Shown here piece by piece: positions 46,870 to 60,300 of a stretch of 64,000 bases of DNA. The translations under genes and the position numbers were made by a program. Under the pieces are notes generated by a model, which worked only from the letters and a program-made list of their open reading frames with translations, was not told the DNA's origin and made no database searches. Source of the stretch: Anthopleura xanthogrammica (Eukaryota; Cnidaria; Anthozoa; Actiniaria; Actiniidae); contig OZ025224.1 in assembly GCA_964019055.1 (NCBI GenBank), positions 7,730,194-7,794,193 of the forward strand. Reading direction: 5' to 3'. Numbering within the stretch: position 1 is the first letter of the stretch; every line of letters begins with the position of its first letter.

Positions 46870-49800
46870 ATGGCAGCGATGAAAATTCTGGTTGGAGTTT
46901 TTGCTTTTGTTTGCTTGTACGTGAGTACCGCTGAATCCTTCTACTATCCTCCAAAAGGTAGGCAACTAAACGACAAACCAATTTTCTTTCTCTCCTTATG
47001 TTGTGCATCAAGATAACTCTTGGCAGTATTTGGATCCTCTCTTGAATCGGAGTTTTGCGATCATATCATATCCAAGAGAATCAAAAGTGAAAAAAGGAGT
47101 AATATCAGATGTTTCCTGATTTTATTTTTCCAGGTTCCTGGGGACCATGGGGATCGTGGTGCAAGTGTAGCAAGTTGTGTGGTGGTGGCGATCAGTATCG
47201 TACAAGGAAGTGTTCGTACTCTCCTTGTGTAGGAAAGGCCAGGCAAACTAGAGCTTGCAACACACAAGGCTGCAAAGGTTTGTTGGGTTTGTTTTGTATT
47301 TTTTTTTTTTCATAAAACAATTCAAGGGGAAAAAAATCCAACATTACTTGTGGCATTGATAAATGTTCAGTTGATGAATGTTGGTATTATAGAAGTTTTA
47401 TATGCTGTCTTAATAACAGTTTGTTCGTTCGTTCGTTTATATTTTTGCAAGACATTTCCCTCTCCGTCTGTCAACAGATAAGTTACACAATCGATTAATC
47501 AAATTATATTCTTTAACTACAGTTGATGGTGGCTGGAGTGACTGGAGTGCCTATAGTACTTGTACCAAGTCCTGCAAAAGTGGGACTCAATCTCGAACCA
47601 GAACATGCACCAACCCTGCACCAGCTAACGGTGGACAAAAGTGTGTAGGAGACGATAGCCAGAGCAGAGTCTGCAACAAACATATTCCTTGTCCAGGTAC
47701 GACACATCAGTTCTTTATGCAAGAAGCATATCGAATAGGCAAATAATTAACCCTCCTATTGAATGCGGAAATCCTTTGAACTTTTTCAAATCTAAATTTC
47801 CTCCATGGCTTCGTCCTGCCAAAATACATTTTTTTCAATAACTAATCAATTATCTTATTTATTTTCAGTTGATGGTGAATGGAGTGACTGGAGTGACTAT
47901 ACTACATGCACCAAGTCTTGCAAAAGTGGAACTCAATCTCGTACCAGAACATGCACCAAACCTGCACCAGCTCACGGTGGAAAACAGTGTGTAGGAGCCT
48001 CAAGCCAGAAAAGAGTCTGCAACAAAAATGTTCCTTGTCCAGGTATGTAGGATGAACTCTCCATTGTGAAACGATTTTACAACTTTGTTTATGTAAACAT
48101 ACAAAGTTAAAGAAAAAGAACTATTTGTCACAATCTGAGAAAACAAATTCTTATCAGCTTTTTGCATTAGGGAAAAAAAAGCTATGGAAAAACAACTGAA
48201 GTGAGGAAATGTGAGGATCTTTAAGAAAAAAGAGAAGCGTATAGTTCGTACAGTTAGATTCTGTTCGATAGAGATAGTGCGTACTTTCCTCTCATTGATC
48301 CAACCAAAAATTGTTCAGTTATTCGGATTAAGAAATTCCTGAATTGCCAAGTCACTAACAGTAATGTGATGTCATAAATAGTTGATGGCGTTTGGAGTGA
48401 TTGGAGTGACTACAGTGCGTGCAGCAAGACTTGCAGGGCAGGGACTCAATCTCGTACCAGAAAATGCAACAACCCTCCACCAGCTAACGGTGGAAATAAG
48501 TGTAAAGGAGATTCAAGCCAGAGTAGAGCTTGCAATGCCGATGTTCCTTGCCCAGGTAAAACTATATTTTCTTTCTATCGATCGAGAATATTTTTGTTTA
48601 TTTATTCGCTCTATTTTTTTTCATTTTTCCAAATATTTCTGAACTTATTATATTATATCTTAGCTGCAATATTTTTCAGTCTCTTGTCTCCTTTCCTTTC
48701 CTTTTCTTTTCAAAGTAATAATATTCAACATGCATACGCTTCCAAACTTCCATCAACTCAACGATCATGACTTAGGGGCTATGTTGCTGCAATAGCATCA
48801 CATTTTACAGCTCTGTAACGAGGTCTTGTGATATAAACTTATAGTGAAATTCTCAATCAAACTCTCCCTATTCTTTGCCTCCACAGTAAGTGTTCGATTT
48901 TACCCAGTGAACTACAAAGCAGTTGAGAGCGATGACGTTACAGTAGTGATTGTAAGATCTGGAGACCTTCAGCAAGCAACAACAGTCTTGTAAGTGATTT
49001 TTTATATGATTCTTTCCCCCTTCTCTGTAATATCCATGCGTCCATCCAATCTCATTTTCAAAATAACATCCCTTGTGCATCCATCCAATTCAATACCTTC
49101 CCCACATCCATCCAGTTCACTAACATCCATGTATCCATTCAATCTCATTTTTAAAATAACATCCCATGTGCATCCATCAAATTCAATAACTTCCACGCAT
49201 CCATCCAGTCCACTAACATCCATGTATCAGGCTCATTCAGTAATATCCCTGCATCCAACCCAATTCTGTAACTTCCAGGCATAGCATCCATTGAAGCAAA
49301 TATGGCTGCTGTGTAATAAAATGCAATGTATACTATTTACGTTTTTAGTGTGAGTACATCCGATGGCACAGCAAAGAAACTGACTGACTATCGACCACTC
49401 AACAAACTACCAGTGAAGTTCCAGCCTGGACAAAAGTTAAAGAAAGTCGTGATTGATATCATTAATGATAAGAAGGTTGAACAATCTGAGAGATTCTTCG
49501 CCGTACTCTCATCCGATAGCCCATCGGTTCAAATTGTCCCCGCTGGAAGAAAGGCAAACATCAGGATTGATGATGATGATTGTAAGTACGATCGGGCTTT
49601 ACTCGTGGCCAATCGGGGCTTCGTCGTAATTCATGATAGATTAGTCGTGGTTTGTTTTTGATTGACGTCCGCCAAAACCAACTTCGTCGCGACAGTAAAT
49701 TGTACGATTTCGCGCGTGTGAATGGAAAGCGCTGTAACTTAACTTTTGTTACAAAACACGATGTTAAATTTATATATACCTGCAATAAGTGGAGATGATG

Positions 49801-52483
49801 AACAACCCCAACTCTGTTAAGTGGGATTGCTAGGGCACTGCCAGCTCCGCCACCTATGTGTCTAGAGGCAGCCCACCGAAACAGGATGACGATTTTGACG
49901 TCTTATCCTTTCTTTTTTAGCTCAATTCAGATTCCAGAGGATCAGTAATTCCGTCAAGGAAAATGCTGGAAAAGTAAATCTTGTTATTCTGAGATCTGGT
50001 TCAACTAACAGCCAACAAACAGCACGGTATGTCACATGTCAATAACTGTGCCACTGTTTCTCCATTTTTGATACCTTAATCACATACCGAATATAAGCCC
50101 TCGGCCTATATTTGCCCAGCGCGCCTTTTTGATCTTTAATAGAACAATTATCACATGATAATGGATTATTTTCGGAGGGGCTTACATTCGGAGGTTTTCG
50201 GTAGCCTCAGAACGTCCCCAACGAAGGTTTAATGATAAATATAAGATTGTAGGGGAGTGGAGTTAAAGATATCTTGGGTGAAGTAGTCTTAACTTGGAAG
50301 TACGTTATCTATAGTGGACACATGCTAGCTACGTGCGGTCCATAGCCTCCCAATAAACCTTTTTAAACCAGCAAGAAAAATATTTTTTACGCCGATCAAT
50401 CCAAGCCCTGTTTACAAGTGATCAGTGGCAAAGTTACTCAAAGATTTCTGATTGACTAACGTGCAAAAGAGCAAAATGTGTAACCTAGGAAGCACAATTC
50501 CAATTCCATCTGTGAGTTAGCCGTGCCCTGACTTAGACTAGTCCAGAGATCGTTTCAGGGTTCGATCCTTGATTTAGCCATGCCTTGACTTAGATCAGCC
50601 CAGAGGTTGTTTCAGGGTTCGATCCTTGATTTAGCCATGCCCTGACTTAGATCAGCCCAGAGGTTGTTTCAGGGTTCGATCCTTGATTTAGCCATGCCCT
50701 GACTTAGATCAGCCCAGAGATCGTTTCAGGGTTCGATCCTTGATTTAGCCATGCCTTGACTTAGTTCAGCCCAGAGGTTGTTTCAGGGTTCGATTTGCGA
50801 GTTAGTTGCTCCCTGATGATTTAGATCAGCCCAGAGGTTATCTTAATCCATGTATATTCATAAAAACGTGAAGGTAAAGGTGAACGTCTTACTCCATACG
50901 ATGCCACCTGATTACTATATTTTTTTACTTTTCTTCCAGAGTTCAGACAAAAGATGGCTCTGCTGTTTCAACAGCAAATGGTGATTTCCAAAGCGTAGGC
51001 AACCCAACTCCATTGTCTGTTGTATTTGCAGCAGGAGAAAAACAGAAAACAGTTTCTGTCAATATAAATGATGACAAATCTGACGAACAGAAAGAAAAAT
51101 TCACAGTCATTTTGTCAACGAATGATGCCACAGCCACTGTTAACGATGCATTTGATGTTGCAACTGTCTATATTCTTGACAATGATGGTAAGAATGGAAA
51201 CATAAGAAAGATAGATAGAAAGAAAGAAAGAAAGGATGGATGGATGGATGGATGGATGGATGAATAAGATGCATATTAATGGTTGCTGGATGGATGGATG
51301 AACGGATGAATAGATGGATGGACAGATAGATGGATGGATGGATGGATGCACGAATGGGTGAATGGACCAACAAAGGAGCTCTATTATATATTTTTTTTGA
51401 CAAATCAACAAATTCCATTCCATTCATATTCTAGTTGACGGAGGCTGGGGAAAATGGTCATCATGGGGGGCATGCAACAAACCTTGCGGCAGCGGCAGAA
51501 AATACAGAACTCGAAAGTGTGATAATCCCGCGCCACAAGGAGGAGGAAGTCCATGCAAAGGACCTGCGAAACAGTCAAGACGTTGCTATATCAAGAGATA
51601 CTGCCCTAGTAAGTACATCATTTGTAAGGATTTTATGTAATACAAAAATGCTATTCTGGCCTGTCATATTACTATGTTAAAAGTCCTATACAATTTCACA
51701 ATAGCACATGGAAGGGTAAAATATTTTCCAGGGAAAGGCTAGGTAAAGAATCATATAGACCTCTTGGGCGGAATGTTTTCCCATTACAGACCACGTGTCA
51801 TTCTCTTGAGCATGTGCACTCATAACGATTCTTAAACTGTGAATTGGCTTATTGGGATAGGCTTAGCTTTTAAGCCGGGAGACAATCTCCTAGCACCACC
51901 GAATTTTCCGTTCCCCTTATTACATTTTGATACGCGAATTTAAGATCAAATTAAATATAACCTATATTTTGTCTGTGTTATTATTGTAATGAATGTTCCT
52001 AATTATCTATATACGTTTATGTCATATCAAGGCTCCATTTTCAACTAGCTAGGCTAAATTGGATGTTACCACTAAAATTTCCCTTTCACTTGACGCCAAA
52101 GCAGCTCAATTTGGAGGATAAAACAAAAATAATTTCAATCTCCTGAGAATTGTAAGCCTTTATAGTCACGCAAGTGTAATCGGCCACAAGTCTATTATTA
52201 TCTCGTTGTTTTGATCATGATTAGTCCAAAAGATGTCACACATTCTGTACGCGTGACTCAGTGCCGTACAAGTATCGTGACACTTTAAAGTCACGCAAGT
52301 CTAGTCAAATCATTAACATTTTCTTATATATATATATAAGAATATTATCTTATATCTTCATTAGCAATCAGACCTCCTTACCAACCAGAAACCAGACCAC
52401 CTTACCAACCAGAAACCAGACCTCCTTACCAACCACGAACTAATCCTCCCAATCAGCCTTACTACGATGAGGATGAAATCTAA
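46870..52483 (+). CDS. Gene C: secreted TSP1/Calx-beta protein with Pro/Tyr tail, 578 aa
   Basis: Eleven coding exons: 46870-46957, 47134-47277, 47523-47696, 47869-48042, 48382-48555, 48887-48989, 49349-49581, 49921-50026, 50940-51187, 51435-51608, 52365-52483; total 1,737 nt, an exact multiple of three. Order: signal peptide (MAAMKILVGVFAFVCLYVST), a short TSP1, three closely related TSP1 (WSDWSxY, CTKSCKSGTQSRTR), two Calx-beta domains (ending IDDDD and ILDNDG), one TSP1 like that of gene A, then a tail of RPPYQPET repeats ending in an acidic YYDEDEI. WxxW motifs suit C-mannosylation and CxxSCxxG suits O-fucosylation, as known for TSP1 domains. The predicted product is an extracellular adhesive or matrix protein. 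The shared domain order and tail with gene A indicate recent common origin. Confidence 0.88.
49025..49290. repeat. CATCCATC-rich degenerate tandem repeat
   Basis: Two to three ~110-bp units sharing AATCTCATTTT and AAAATAACATCCC, within a Calx-beta intron. Confidence 0.65.
50523..50840. repeat. Tandem repeat, about 58 bp, five copies
   Basis: Units share GCCCTGACTTAGATCAGCCC and GTTTCAGGGTTCGATCCTTG. GGTTCGATCC is B-box-like, so the unit may derive from a tRNA-type SINE. Confidence 0.8.
51205..51365. repeat. (GATG)n microsatellite
   Basis: GAAA then GATG repeats with interruptions. Confidence 0.85.
52065..52165. repeat. Half copy of family-1 MITE
   Basis: CAGCTCAATTTGGAGGATAA followed by AACAAAAATAATTTCAATCT; the opposite end is not recognisable. 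Confidence 0.5.
52365..52483 (+). other. Gene C C-terminal RPPYQPET repeats
   Basis: Three RPPYQPxT units, then NPPNQPYYDEDEI and the stop. It matches the position of gene A's PYGAQAPH tail but with a different unit, so the tails diverge faster than the domains. Confidence 0.8.
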
Positions 52484-53440
52484 AGACCAAAAAACGACTG
52501 CCCTAAGAATGAAAGGTAAATATCATTTAGTATAAATCATTTCATATTTTACAAATAAGAGAAACAGAAGAACACGAAGAAAAACTCAGCTCGAATCATC
52601 AATGGAAAAACTCGCGTGTGATGAAGAGTCTCCAGGAATCGAACTTGAAGGCCCGCCTACAGGTGAAAGGCGAATGCCTTATTAACCCCTTGCAGCACGT
52701 CGGAATGCAGCTCAATTTGGAGGGCAAAACAATAGGTTCCAATCCTCAGGAGATTAACAATCTTTTGTTTTGTCCTCCAAATTGAGCTCCTCTGACGTCA
52801 CGTGAAAGGGGTCTATAGCTCTTCAACCCTTGATTCTCAAGAGAGAATAATGTGTTAAGCCTCTCCTACTCAGCCAATACCCAGTACCTTTTTACATGAA
52901 ATTTTCGCGACACGTCCACTTCGTGATTTTGGAGGTCGCATATTTCGAGACACTTTAATTTCACGATTTTTAGAAAAAAATCATATTCTTGATCACTTTA
53001 ATTTCGCGATTTCATTGAATAAACTATTCATGATTTTCTTCCTAAATGCACAAAAATTCCTTTAGAAAACCCACTAGTTAATTCCTTGGTTTTGTCTCAT
53101 AGTTAATACTTGTTTCAATCATATATTGTTGATCAGAACCAATAGGCTCTGGTTCTCAGCAACGTCCGCGATTTTATAGAAATCGTGAAAATCGTGAAAT
53201 TAAAGTTTCGTGAAAATTTCATGTTACAAGATACAGTAGTCAATAACTTCCCATTTTTTTTTTCTTTTCGCAGGACTTTGATGACAGGCATCCAAATGCC
53301 TCTAAAAACTCGTTTTAAGACTTAAACTTGATAAAATAGAAGGTTTAAACTGTGAAGTAATGAATGGCAAACCTAAGGTGTTATCATTAAAAGTATGAAA
53401 ATAAAGCAAATTAATAAAATTCATTAACTTGGAGTCTTGA
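52484..53440 (+). other. Gene C 3' UTR with intron and poly(A) signals
   Basis: The UTR intron spans 52516-53273 (GT-AG) and begins 32 nt after the stop. AATAAA hexamers lie at 53400-53405 and 53412-53417. The intron holds a family-1 MITE at 52683-52817. Confidence 0.55.
52683..52817. repeat. Foldback MITE-like element, family 1 (full copy)
   Basis: CTCAATTTGGAGGGCAAAAC at the left pairs with GTTTTGTCCTCCAAATTGAG at the right. Confidence 0.75.
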
Positions 53441-53943
53441 ATCTTTAAAATAGGGCCCCAAATCTCTTTTTCTTGGCACTTCTCTTCAGTCACTGAGGGG
53501 ATTCAAAAAGACGTTGGATATTTTCAGCGATTTTCCATCACACGCGTACCGTGAAATTGCATTGAAAAAACATTCCGTATCGCAACAAAATGTGGTTCAG
53601 TTGGTGGAGGTCAATCAAAGTGTTCCCGTGATGAAATTGTCGGAAAACACAAAGTTTTCAAGAACATGCGTCTATTGAATGTCGTGTAAACGCCTTGATT
53701 GACGTCCACCAAAAACCTTCTTCATCGGGAAGGCACATTTTACGATTTTGCGCGTGTAATTGGAAAACGCTGTAAAGACGTTTAAAAACCAAGTAATTAG
53801 AAAAAGGAGCAGACAGAAACACAGGCTTGCAAGCATCCGAGCTAGCGAATTGACTTACAGGCAGTCCAACAAACGAACGAATGAATGAACGAGGGAACGA
53901 AGGAATGAAAGTACAAAATAGGACAACGAAAAGAAACAATTAA

Positions 53944-54186
53944 ACACCTTTTTAGAACACCTAAAATATGTCTGGAATGTTTATTTAGACCGTTGCTTGT
54001 AAAATAGAAATTTCCGCTACCGTGAAAAGAGTTCGTAATGAATTCTTCTCTCGTGTATCCATCTGTCTAGAATAGAATTCTATAAGTTCTTGAAAATAAA
54101 ACTAAAATATAAAGTTTGAAACTATTAAACGGCAAACAACTTTGATCGCGGTGGTAGACATTCCAGACATACTTTAGGTGTTCACA
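53944..54186. repeat. Foldback element
   Basis: AACACCTAAAATATGTCTGG at the left pairs with CCAGACATACTTTAGGTGTT at the right. Confidence 0.7.
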
Positions 54187-54364
54187 GTTTTATTGGTTTG
54201 ACTGTAACTCAATCCGTCCATCAGTACAAAAATAGCTCAAAAGTGAAGTCATACAATCTTATATCACGCCTTTCCCTCCCAGCCTTAACCTTTTACTTTT
54301 TTCAAGGGCAACCTTTTGGGGGAAATGACCCAATTTCAAGGCAACCGCTAGATTGAATTAGAAT

Positions 54365-54530
54365 TTAGAAGTGTATTTTTGTGGAGGGAGGAAAGCCGGA
54401 GATCCCGGAAAAAAAACCTGGAAGCGCAGGAGAGAACCAACAAACAACTCGACTCACATACAACACCGAGGCGAGCGCTCTCACCCCTACGCCACCCGTG
54501 CTTCCCTTTTTCAAGAGCATATATACCGGC
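54365..54530 (-). repeat. tRNA-derived SINE-like element, copy 2
   Basis: On the minus strand it reads GGTGGCGTAGGGGTGAGAGC, then GAGCGCTCGCCTC and GAGTCGAGTTGTTTGTTGG. It matches the element at 4700-4915 but lacks the B-box segment. Confidence 0.55.
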
Positions 54531-54811
54531 GTTTTTTACGCGCTTATAGCAGTCATTTCATCCCATAAAAAAAGTTGCTAACTAAATCACGTGAAATGCT
54601 ACGCAGTTGTACTTTAATATGAGGTGGTTCGCACACCAGTTTTCTTCTTTGGGAGCATTATGAAATAATGATTCAAAAGCAACGGCTGTTGCCAAGAAAC
54701 AAGGCGTGAGAAATCGAGTTTTGAAGTTGATTATCTTTTTATGGTTTTATTTATTTTTAGAATAACGTTCTCCGCGAGAGAAGTAAGGGAAGTGAGGGAT
54801 GAACCAAACAG

Positions 54812-54975
54812 CCCACCTTCGATATTCTGGTTGAGTGATCACGCAAAAAGCAATTCAAGAAGAGGCTCCGGGAAAGCAATAGAGTAATCCTGATATATTC
54901 TTTTATTTCCCCGGAGCCTAGCCTTGAATTGCATGCTTTGTGCGTGATCACTCAACCAGAATATCGAAAGTGGGC
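54812..54975. repeat. Foldback element
   Basis: TCGATATTCTGGTTGAGTGA at the left pairs with TCACTCAACCAGAATATCGA at the right. Confidence 0.75.
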
Positions 54976-55019
54976 TATTTTGAATTTTACCTAGCAAATA
55001 CCAATTTCGTGTACAGGTT

Positions 55020-55310
55020 ATTGATGGCCTCATTTTTAGCTCAGAGTGACGCAAAGAATTTTAACGATTGGCAAAAACTGTCGCAATAGACATTTCTCGA
55101 ATTCACTTGACTGACCACAGAATAAAAAGATCCAAGTCCAGGCTGGAGAGTTTCAAATCCATACATGTACATTCACTGCATTTGTCTACAGTCTTCAGAC
55201 TCGCCTTGAATCTTTTGTTCGTTGGTTAATCAAGCGAATTCGGGAAAGGTCCATTGCGACAGATCTTTGCCTCCCTCTGAGCTAAAAATAAGGCCATTAA
55301 TAACCTGTAA
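55020..55310. repeat. Imperfect foldback
   Basis: GGCCTCATTTTTAGCTCAGA near 55025 pairs with TCTGAGCTAAAAATAAGGCC near 55275, and TCGCAATAGAC pairs with a GTCCATTGCGA stretch inside. Confidence 0.6.
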
Positions 55311-56933
55311 AAATAGTTCCTGCAAAAAAACAAACAAACAAACATTACTCGAAAACAACAATATAGACCTTGTGCAATAGCTGTCGCTCCTAATTTACAT
55401 AGAGGAAAAGCTTAACGAAAATATTTTTGAAATATTTTGAATTGAGAAAATATTTTGTCTTCACATGAAATTTTATCAGGGAATAAGTAACTGTGTGCAT
55501 TTTCAAATATTAAAGGTAATTGTTTTCAGAGCTATAAGCATTTAATGTGCCAAAAACATGAAAACGAGGCTGGTCGGACCATGGCTGTGTTTCACATACA
55601 AATCCTTCTACTTTTAAATTGCTGTAACTTCCCTGATATTTATGCTAGAGCACTCAAATTTTGTTTAAATACTAATCTTAGCATATGCTTTTGAATGTTT
55701 ATGACTTTAGAAGCAGACCAGCTCAGTCGTGAGTGAAAAACAGTACTAGCATAGCATTCCTCATATGGGTTTTGCATAAGGTCTATAGTATTTTGAGAGC
55801 TATTTTTATCCAATTGACGTACGCGTCAATAAGGAAAAAAAGGTTTTGAATTGGAACTGTTATGATAAGATAGATGTGTTATTGGTTCGAGTTCAAAGGG
55901 AAAATTGGATATTGGTTGTATGTTGGAAACGATTAAAAACAAAAATAAATTTGAAGGCTTAACTTGTTCTTCATTAAACATCTGGTTTACACCATTAACT
56001 TACATCATCATCATTATGTTTTCCCCTTGGGCGCGTGTTGGGTGTCTATACCCAGCAGGGATTCTATCCTAGTCCATATAGTCCTAGATGTTCTTCTATC
56101 AAACAGAATCTGCTTCTGAAGTGCACTATTTTCCATTCTGCATATGTGAGAGAAACATTCTCTTCGAAGACCCAAAATATTAACCATCTCATACTCTATA
56201 TCTTTTGGTCTGTTTTTATATTTCTGTTCAAATAGACCCCTTTCAAAACAAAAGAACTCCTTTCTTATGAGGATTGAAATATCTTGTGATCTTAATATTT
56301 TTCATTGTCTTGACCCCCACGTTGGAAATTCGTCACTTTGGAAACGAGCAATTCAAGGGACTTGCTCTCGTTCTTTTTGTTGTGCAGTCTTTTTCTTTTT
56401 TTCTCCTTATAGTTCTGTTTCTAAGTTAATCAAATCAAACCATTAAACAAAATAAGTGTACTAAAAAACGAATTATAAAAATACTTGCTGAAATGATGGT
56501 GCAGAACATTAAGCTCATTGTTGTCAAATTAAAAACTTTGTACATTAAAAACAAAATCAACCAAAAATAAACAAACAAACTAAAGAAACACTAACATAAA
56601 AAAAAGAAAACTGAAAAGCAATATCGTAGAAATTCTAGGTCTAGTTGTATTAGAGCATTTAGAAATAGTTGACGAATTGTTGGGGTCATAAATTTTGTTA
56701 AATCTTTGTCGTAGCTGCTTTTCATCCAGAAACAATTGCAGGTAAATATAAAAATAGCTTGTTTTTGAAAATCCAAGCGAACCCGAAGCAACAAAAGTTA
56801 TTATTACAGCTTGTATCGTGGGAACCAAACTGTTTGCTTAATAATGCGAGAAACTTCCTTGGAGATTTGTGTTTTTCAAATAATTAAACAATTTCCTTGA
56901 CGACTTATCCTTAATTTTCCTGTTTGGTTTTGC

Positions 56934-56943
56934 TATATATAAG
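56934..56943 (+). promoter_or_regulatory. TATA box of gene D
   Basis: TATATATAAG, 68 bp upstream of the ATG at 57002, a spacing like genes B and C. Confidence 0.55.
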
Positions 56944-57001
56944 GGTTGAACCCTAAGGTCTCGATACTTTAAGATTGTCTGCAGTTCAGTTCTTGGCAAT
57001 T

Positions 57002-57275
57002 ATGAAGACCTTGCTTGGAGTAGTTGCTCTCGTTTCTTTGTGTAGTTCTGCTATTGCAGCTACGCTAAATGACCCGGCCTCTTATGGTAAGTACTCTTTA
57101 TCATGATCATTATATTCCATAGGTTGCTTTGTAATCATTAGATAGCCATTTGGGCAATAAACAGGCACTTTATTTCAAAAATGTGTAAACACCATTTTGT
57201 TTTTAAACGTTTTTGAAGGCCATCAATTCCATTATGATAGGATTTTTTTAGTTGACCTTAACTGCTAAAGAACAC

Positions 57276-57342
<67 letters not shown>

Positions 57343-60300
57343 TACGAGGAAGAAAAAATAAGATTAAAGGAGTGAAAAATAAAAGGAAGGTCGGAAAGAC
57401 AAAAAAGAAACAGCAACAGGAATGCCCTTCGTAAATTTTAAATATTACCGAATTATCATTCATAGCAGACAACTGGGGACCTTGGGGTCCGTACTGCGAA
57501 TGTACTAAGACTTGTGGGGGTGGCACACAATATCGTTTGAGGGTGTGTGCTAATCCACCGTTGTACGGTAAAATTCCACCATGCAAAGGAAGTACCAAGG
57601 AGACAAGGGATTGTAATACCAAGCATTGTGAAAGTAAGTCCAATCGTCATATTTCTGTGAAAGAAAATTGTTGTGATGCTTCGAATGCGGTGCAGTGATC
57701 AGTCAAGTTAAATGTTTTTTTTTTTGTTTCTTTATCCTTCTTCGTTTTACTCGAATTGAATTCTATTATGTAATGTGTCTTTAGTTTCTTGCTTTTATCG
57801 ATTCATTGATTTATTCCTGATTGCATCCATCCATCTACCCACTAACGTACCTACCCATTATCAATCATTCAATGACTCATTTCTATCTATATATCCATCT
57901 ACCTACCTAAACCCACCCATTTATCTTGTAATGCATGTATGTGTCCATCCATGCATCCATCCACCCATCCATCCATTCATCCATCCATTTATTCATCCAT
58001 CCATCCATTCATTCATCCATTTACGCTTTCATAGTGTCCTTTATACATAATTATCTTTCAATACAACAACCCAAGAAGATCATCTAGTTATTTTTGAATT
58101 CATCTTATTTCACATCATTCTTCTTGCTTTGCAGTCAATGGAGGATACTCAACTTGGTCACAATGGGGCAAATGCAACAAGAGCTGTGGCAAGGGAATTT
58201 GTACACGAAAACGTACCTGCACCAACCCACCTCCTCAATATGGTGGCAAATCCTGTGATGGATATGGGTCATACCAGGACACAAAAGTGTGCAGCGCTCA
58301 TCCCTGTCCAGGTAAAGAATTTTTTGCATACAGGTATTTAGAAATATTTAATAAAGGTTTTTTTTGCGTTTCGCATGCTGCATACCAAGCTGGAAGTGTA
58401 CTTTTAATTAATCTACATGTATAATTGTCTAGCTTATAATATTCTGGCTTGAAGAGGTTACTCCAGCTTTCCGGCACTCTCTTCTATAAATGTAAAATTG
58501 AATTTGTATATTATATTTACAGCTTACAGATTGTTAAATTTATCATTATAATTTTCATGCTTCTTGTAAATATTATTAATATATATATAGAAAATATGTA
58601 AAATAAGTGCAAATAAACATATCTTACTTACTTACCATGGGCGATGCGAATTCAAGCAGCTAAAGTTCACAACAACATGAAAATTTCAAAAACGTTGCCT
58701 GAAAGTTTTTCCCACATTTTTTCTTCTGTGCTGACAATATATGCGCATGAAAAAAACAACTTCAAGCTTGGTAGGCAACATGTAACATGCAGCATGCAAC
58801 AAAACCTTCACCAACGTTTTTTTAAATAGCTGTATATTGCTTGCACATTACTCCAATTTGGGGGGAAAAGCAGAAGTTTTCTCTTCTTTTTCAATTTTTG
58901 TAATTGATGATATTTTCTCAATCTACCAACCATAGTTGATGGATATTGTGATGCATATGGCAGTTGGGGCAAATGCACCAAGACATGTGGTGGTGGAACA
59001 TGTACAAGAACAAGAACATGTCACCCACCGAAATATGGAGGAAAACCTTACACCGGGCATCCAACTAACACCAAAGCATGTGGAACCCATCCTTGCCCAG
59101 GTAAGATAGAATTTACATTGAATTAAAAAAGCATTGGAGATTTGGAGATTTTTGTTTTGAAGCCCTTTTTTTCATTTAGAGAACTTTACATCATTTGTAT
59201 TTTGTTGAATAATGTTTTTCACTTTTCACTCTCATTGCACCCATAGTTGATGGATATTGTGATGCGTATGGCAGTTGGGGCAAATGCACCAAGACATGTG
59301 GTGGTGGATCATGTACAAGAACAAGAAAATGTTACCAACCGAAATATGGAGGAAAACCTTACACCGGGCATCCAACTGACACCAAAGCATGTGGAACCCA
59401 TCCTTGCCCAGGTAAGATAGAATTTCCATTGAATTAAAAAAGCATTGGAGATTTGGATATTTTTCTTTTGAAGCCCTTTTTTTCATTTAGAGAACTGTAT
59501 ATTATGTGTATTTTGTTGAATAATGCTTTTCACTTTTCACTCTCATTGCACCCATAGTTGATGGATATTGTGATGCGTATGGCAGTTGGAGCAAATGCAC
59601 CAAGACATGTGGTGGTGGATCATGTACAAGAACAAGAAAATGTTACCCACCGAAATATGGAGGAAAACCTTACGTCGGGCATCCAACTAACACCAAAGCA
59701 TGTGGAATCCATCCTTGCCCAGGTAAGATAGAATTTCCATTAGTAAAAAAAGGCATTGGAGATTTGGAGATTTTTCTTTTAAAGCCCTATTTTTCATCTA
59801 GAGAACTGTATGTCATATTTAAAAAACTCTTTAATATTCAATAGCCATTTTGCCCAATCCGATAATCATCAGTAGTCACGTGGAGAGCACTTTATACTCT
59901 ATAAAGTACTATACAAATTTAAAGCGCGGGGAGGGATTTGAATTCAGCCCAGGGGAATAACGGGGTATAATACACAGACAATGGTTTTTAATGAGCTTTA
60001 ATCTATATCTAAAGTTAGAAAACTCATAAATATTCATTAGGGTTTTAATCCAATCATGGCCATGGATAAGAACACGTGACGGTATTTATATATATCGATA
60101 GCAAACCAAGAAACTTAAAGCCGGGGGCGGCTTTGATTGTTTTCAGGGGAGATCGGGGCTGACAAAATCCCTGATGAATAAAAGATTAGTTTTTTATGGG
60201 ATTCAAAACTACTGATGAATTAAACATCAGTAGTTTTAAATATCATATAACACTAATCTTTTATTCATTAGAGTTTTTATCAGACCCGATATCCCCTGAA

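Larger units (their letters stand above)
53440..56930. other. Intergenic region between genes C and D
   Basis: No exon chain was recognised. It contains a foldback at 53944-54186, a SINE copy at 54365-54530 and nested foldbacks at 54812-55300. Confidence 0.55.
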
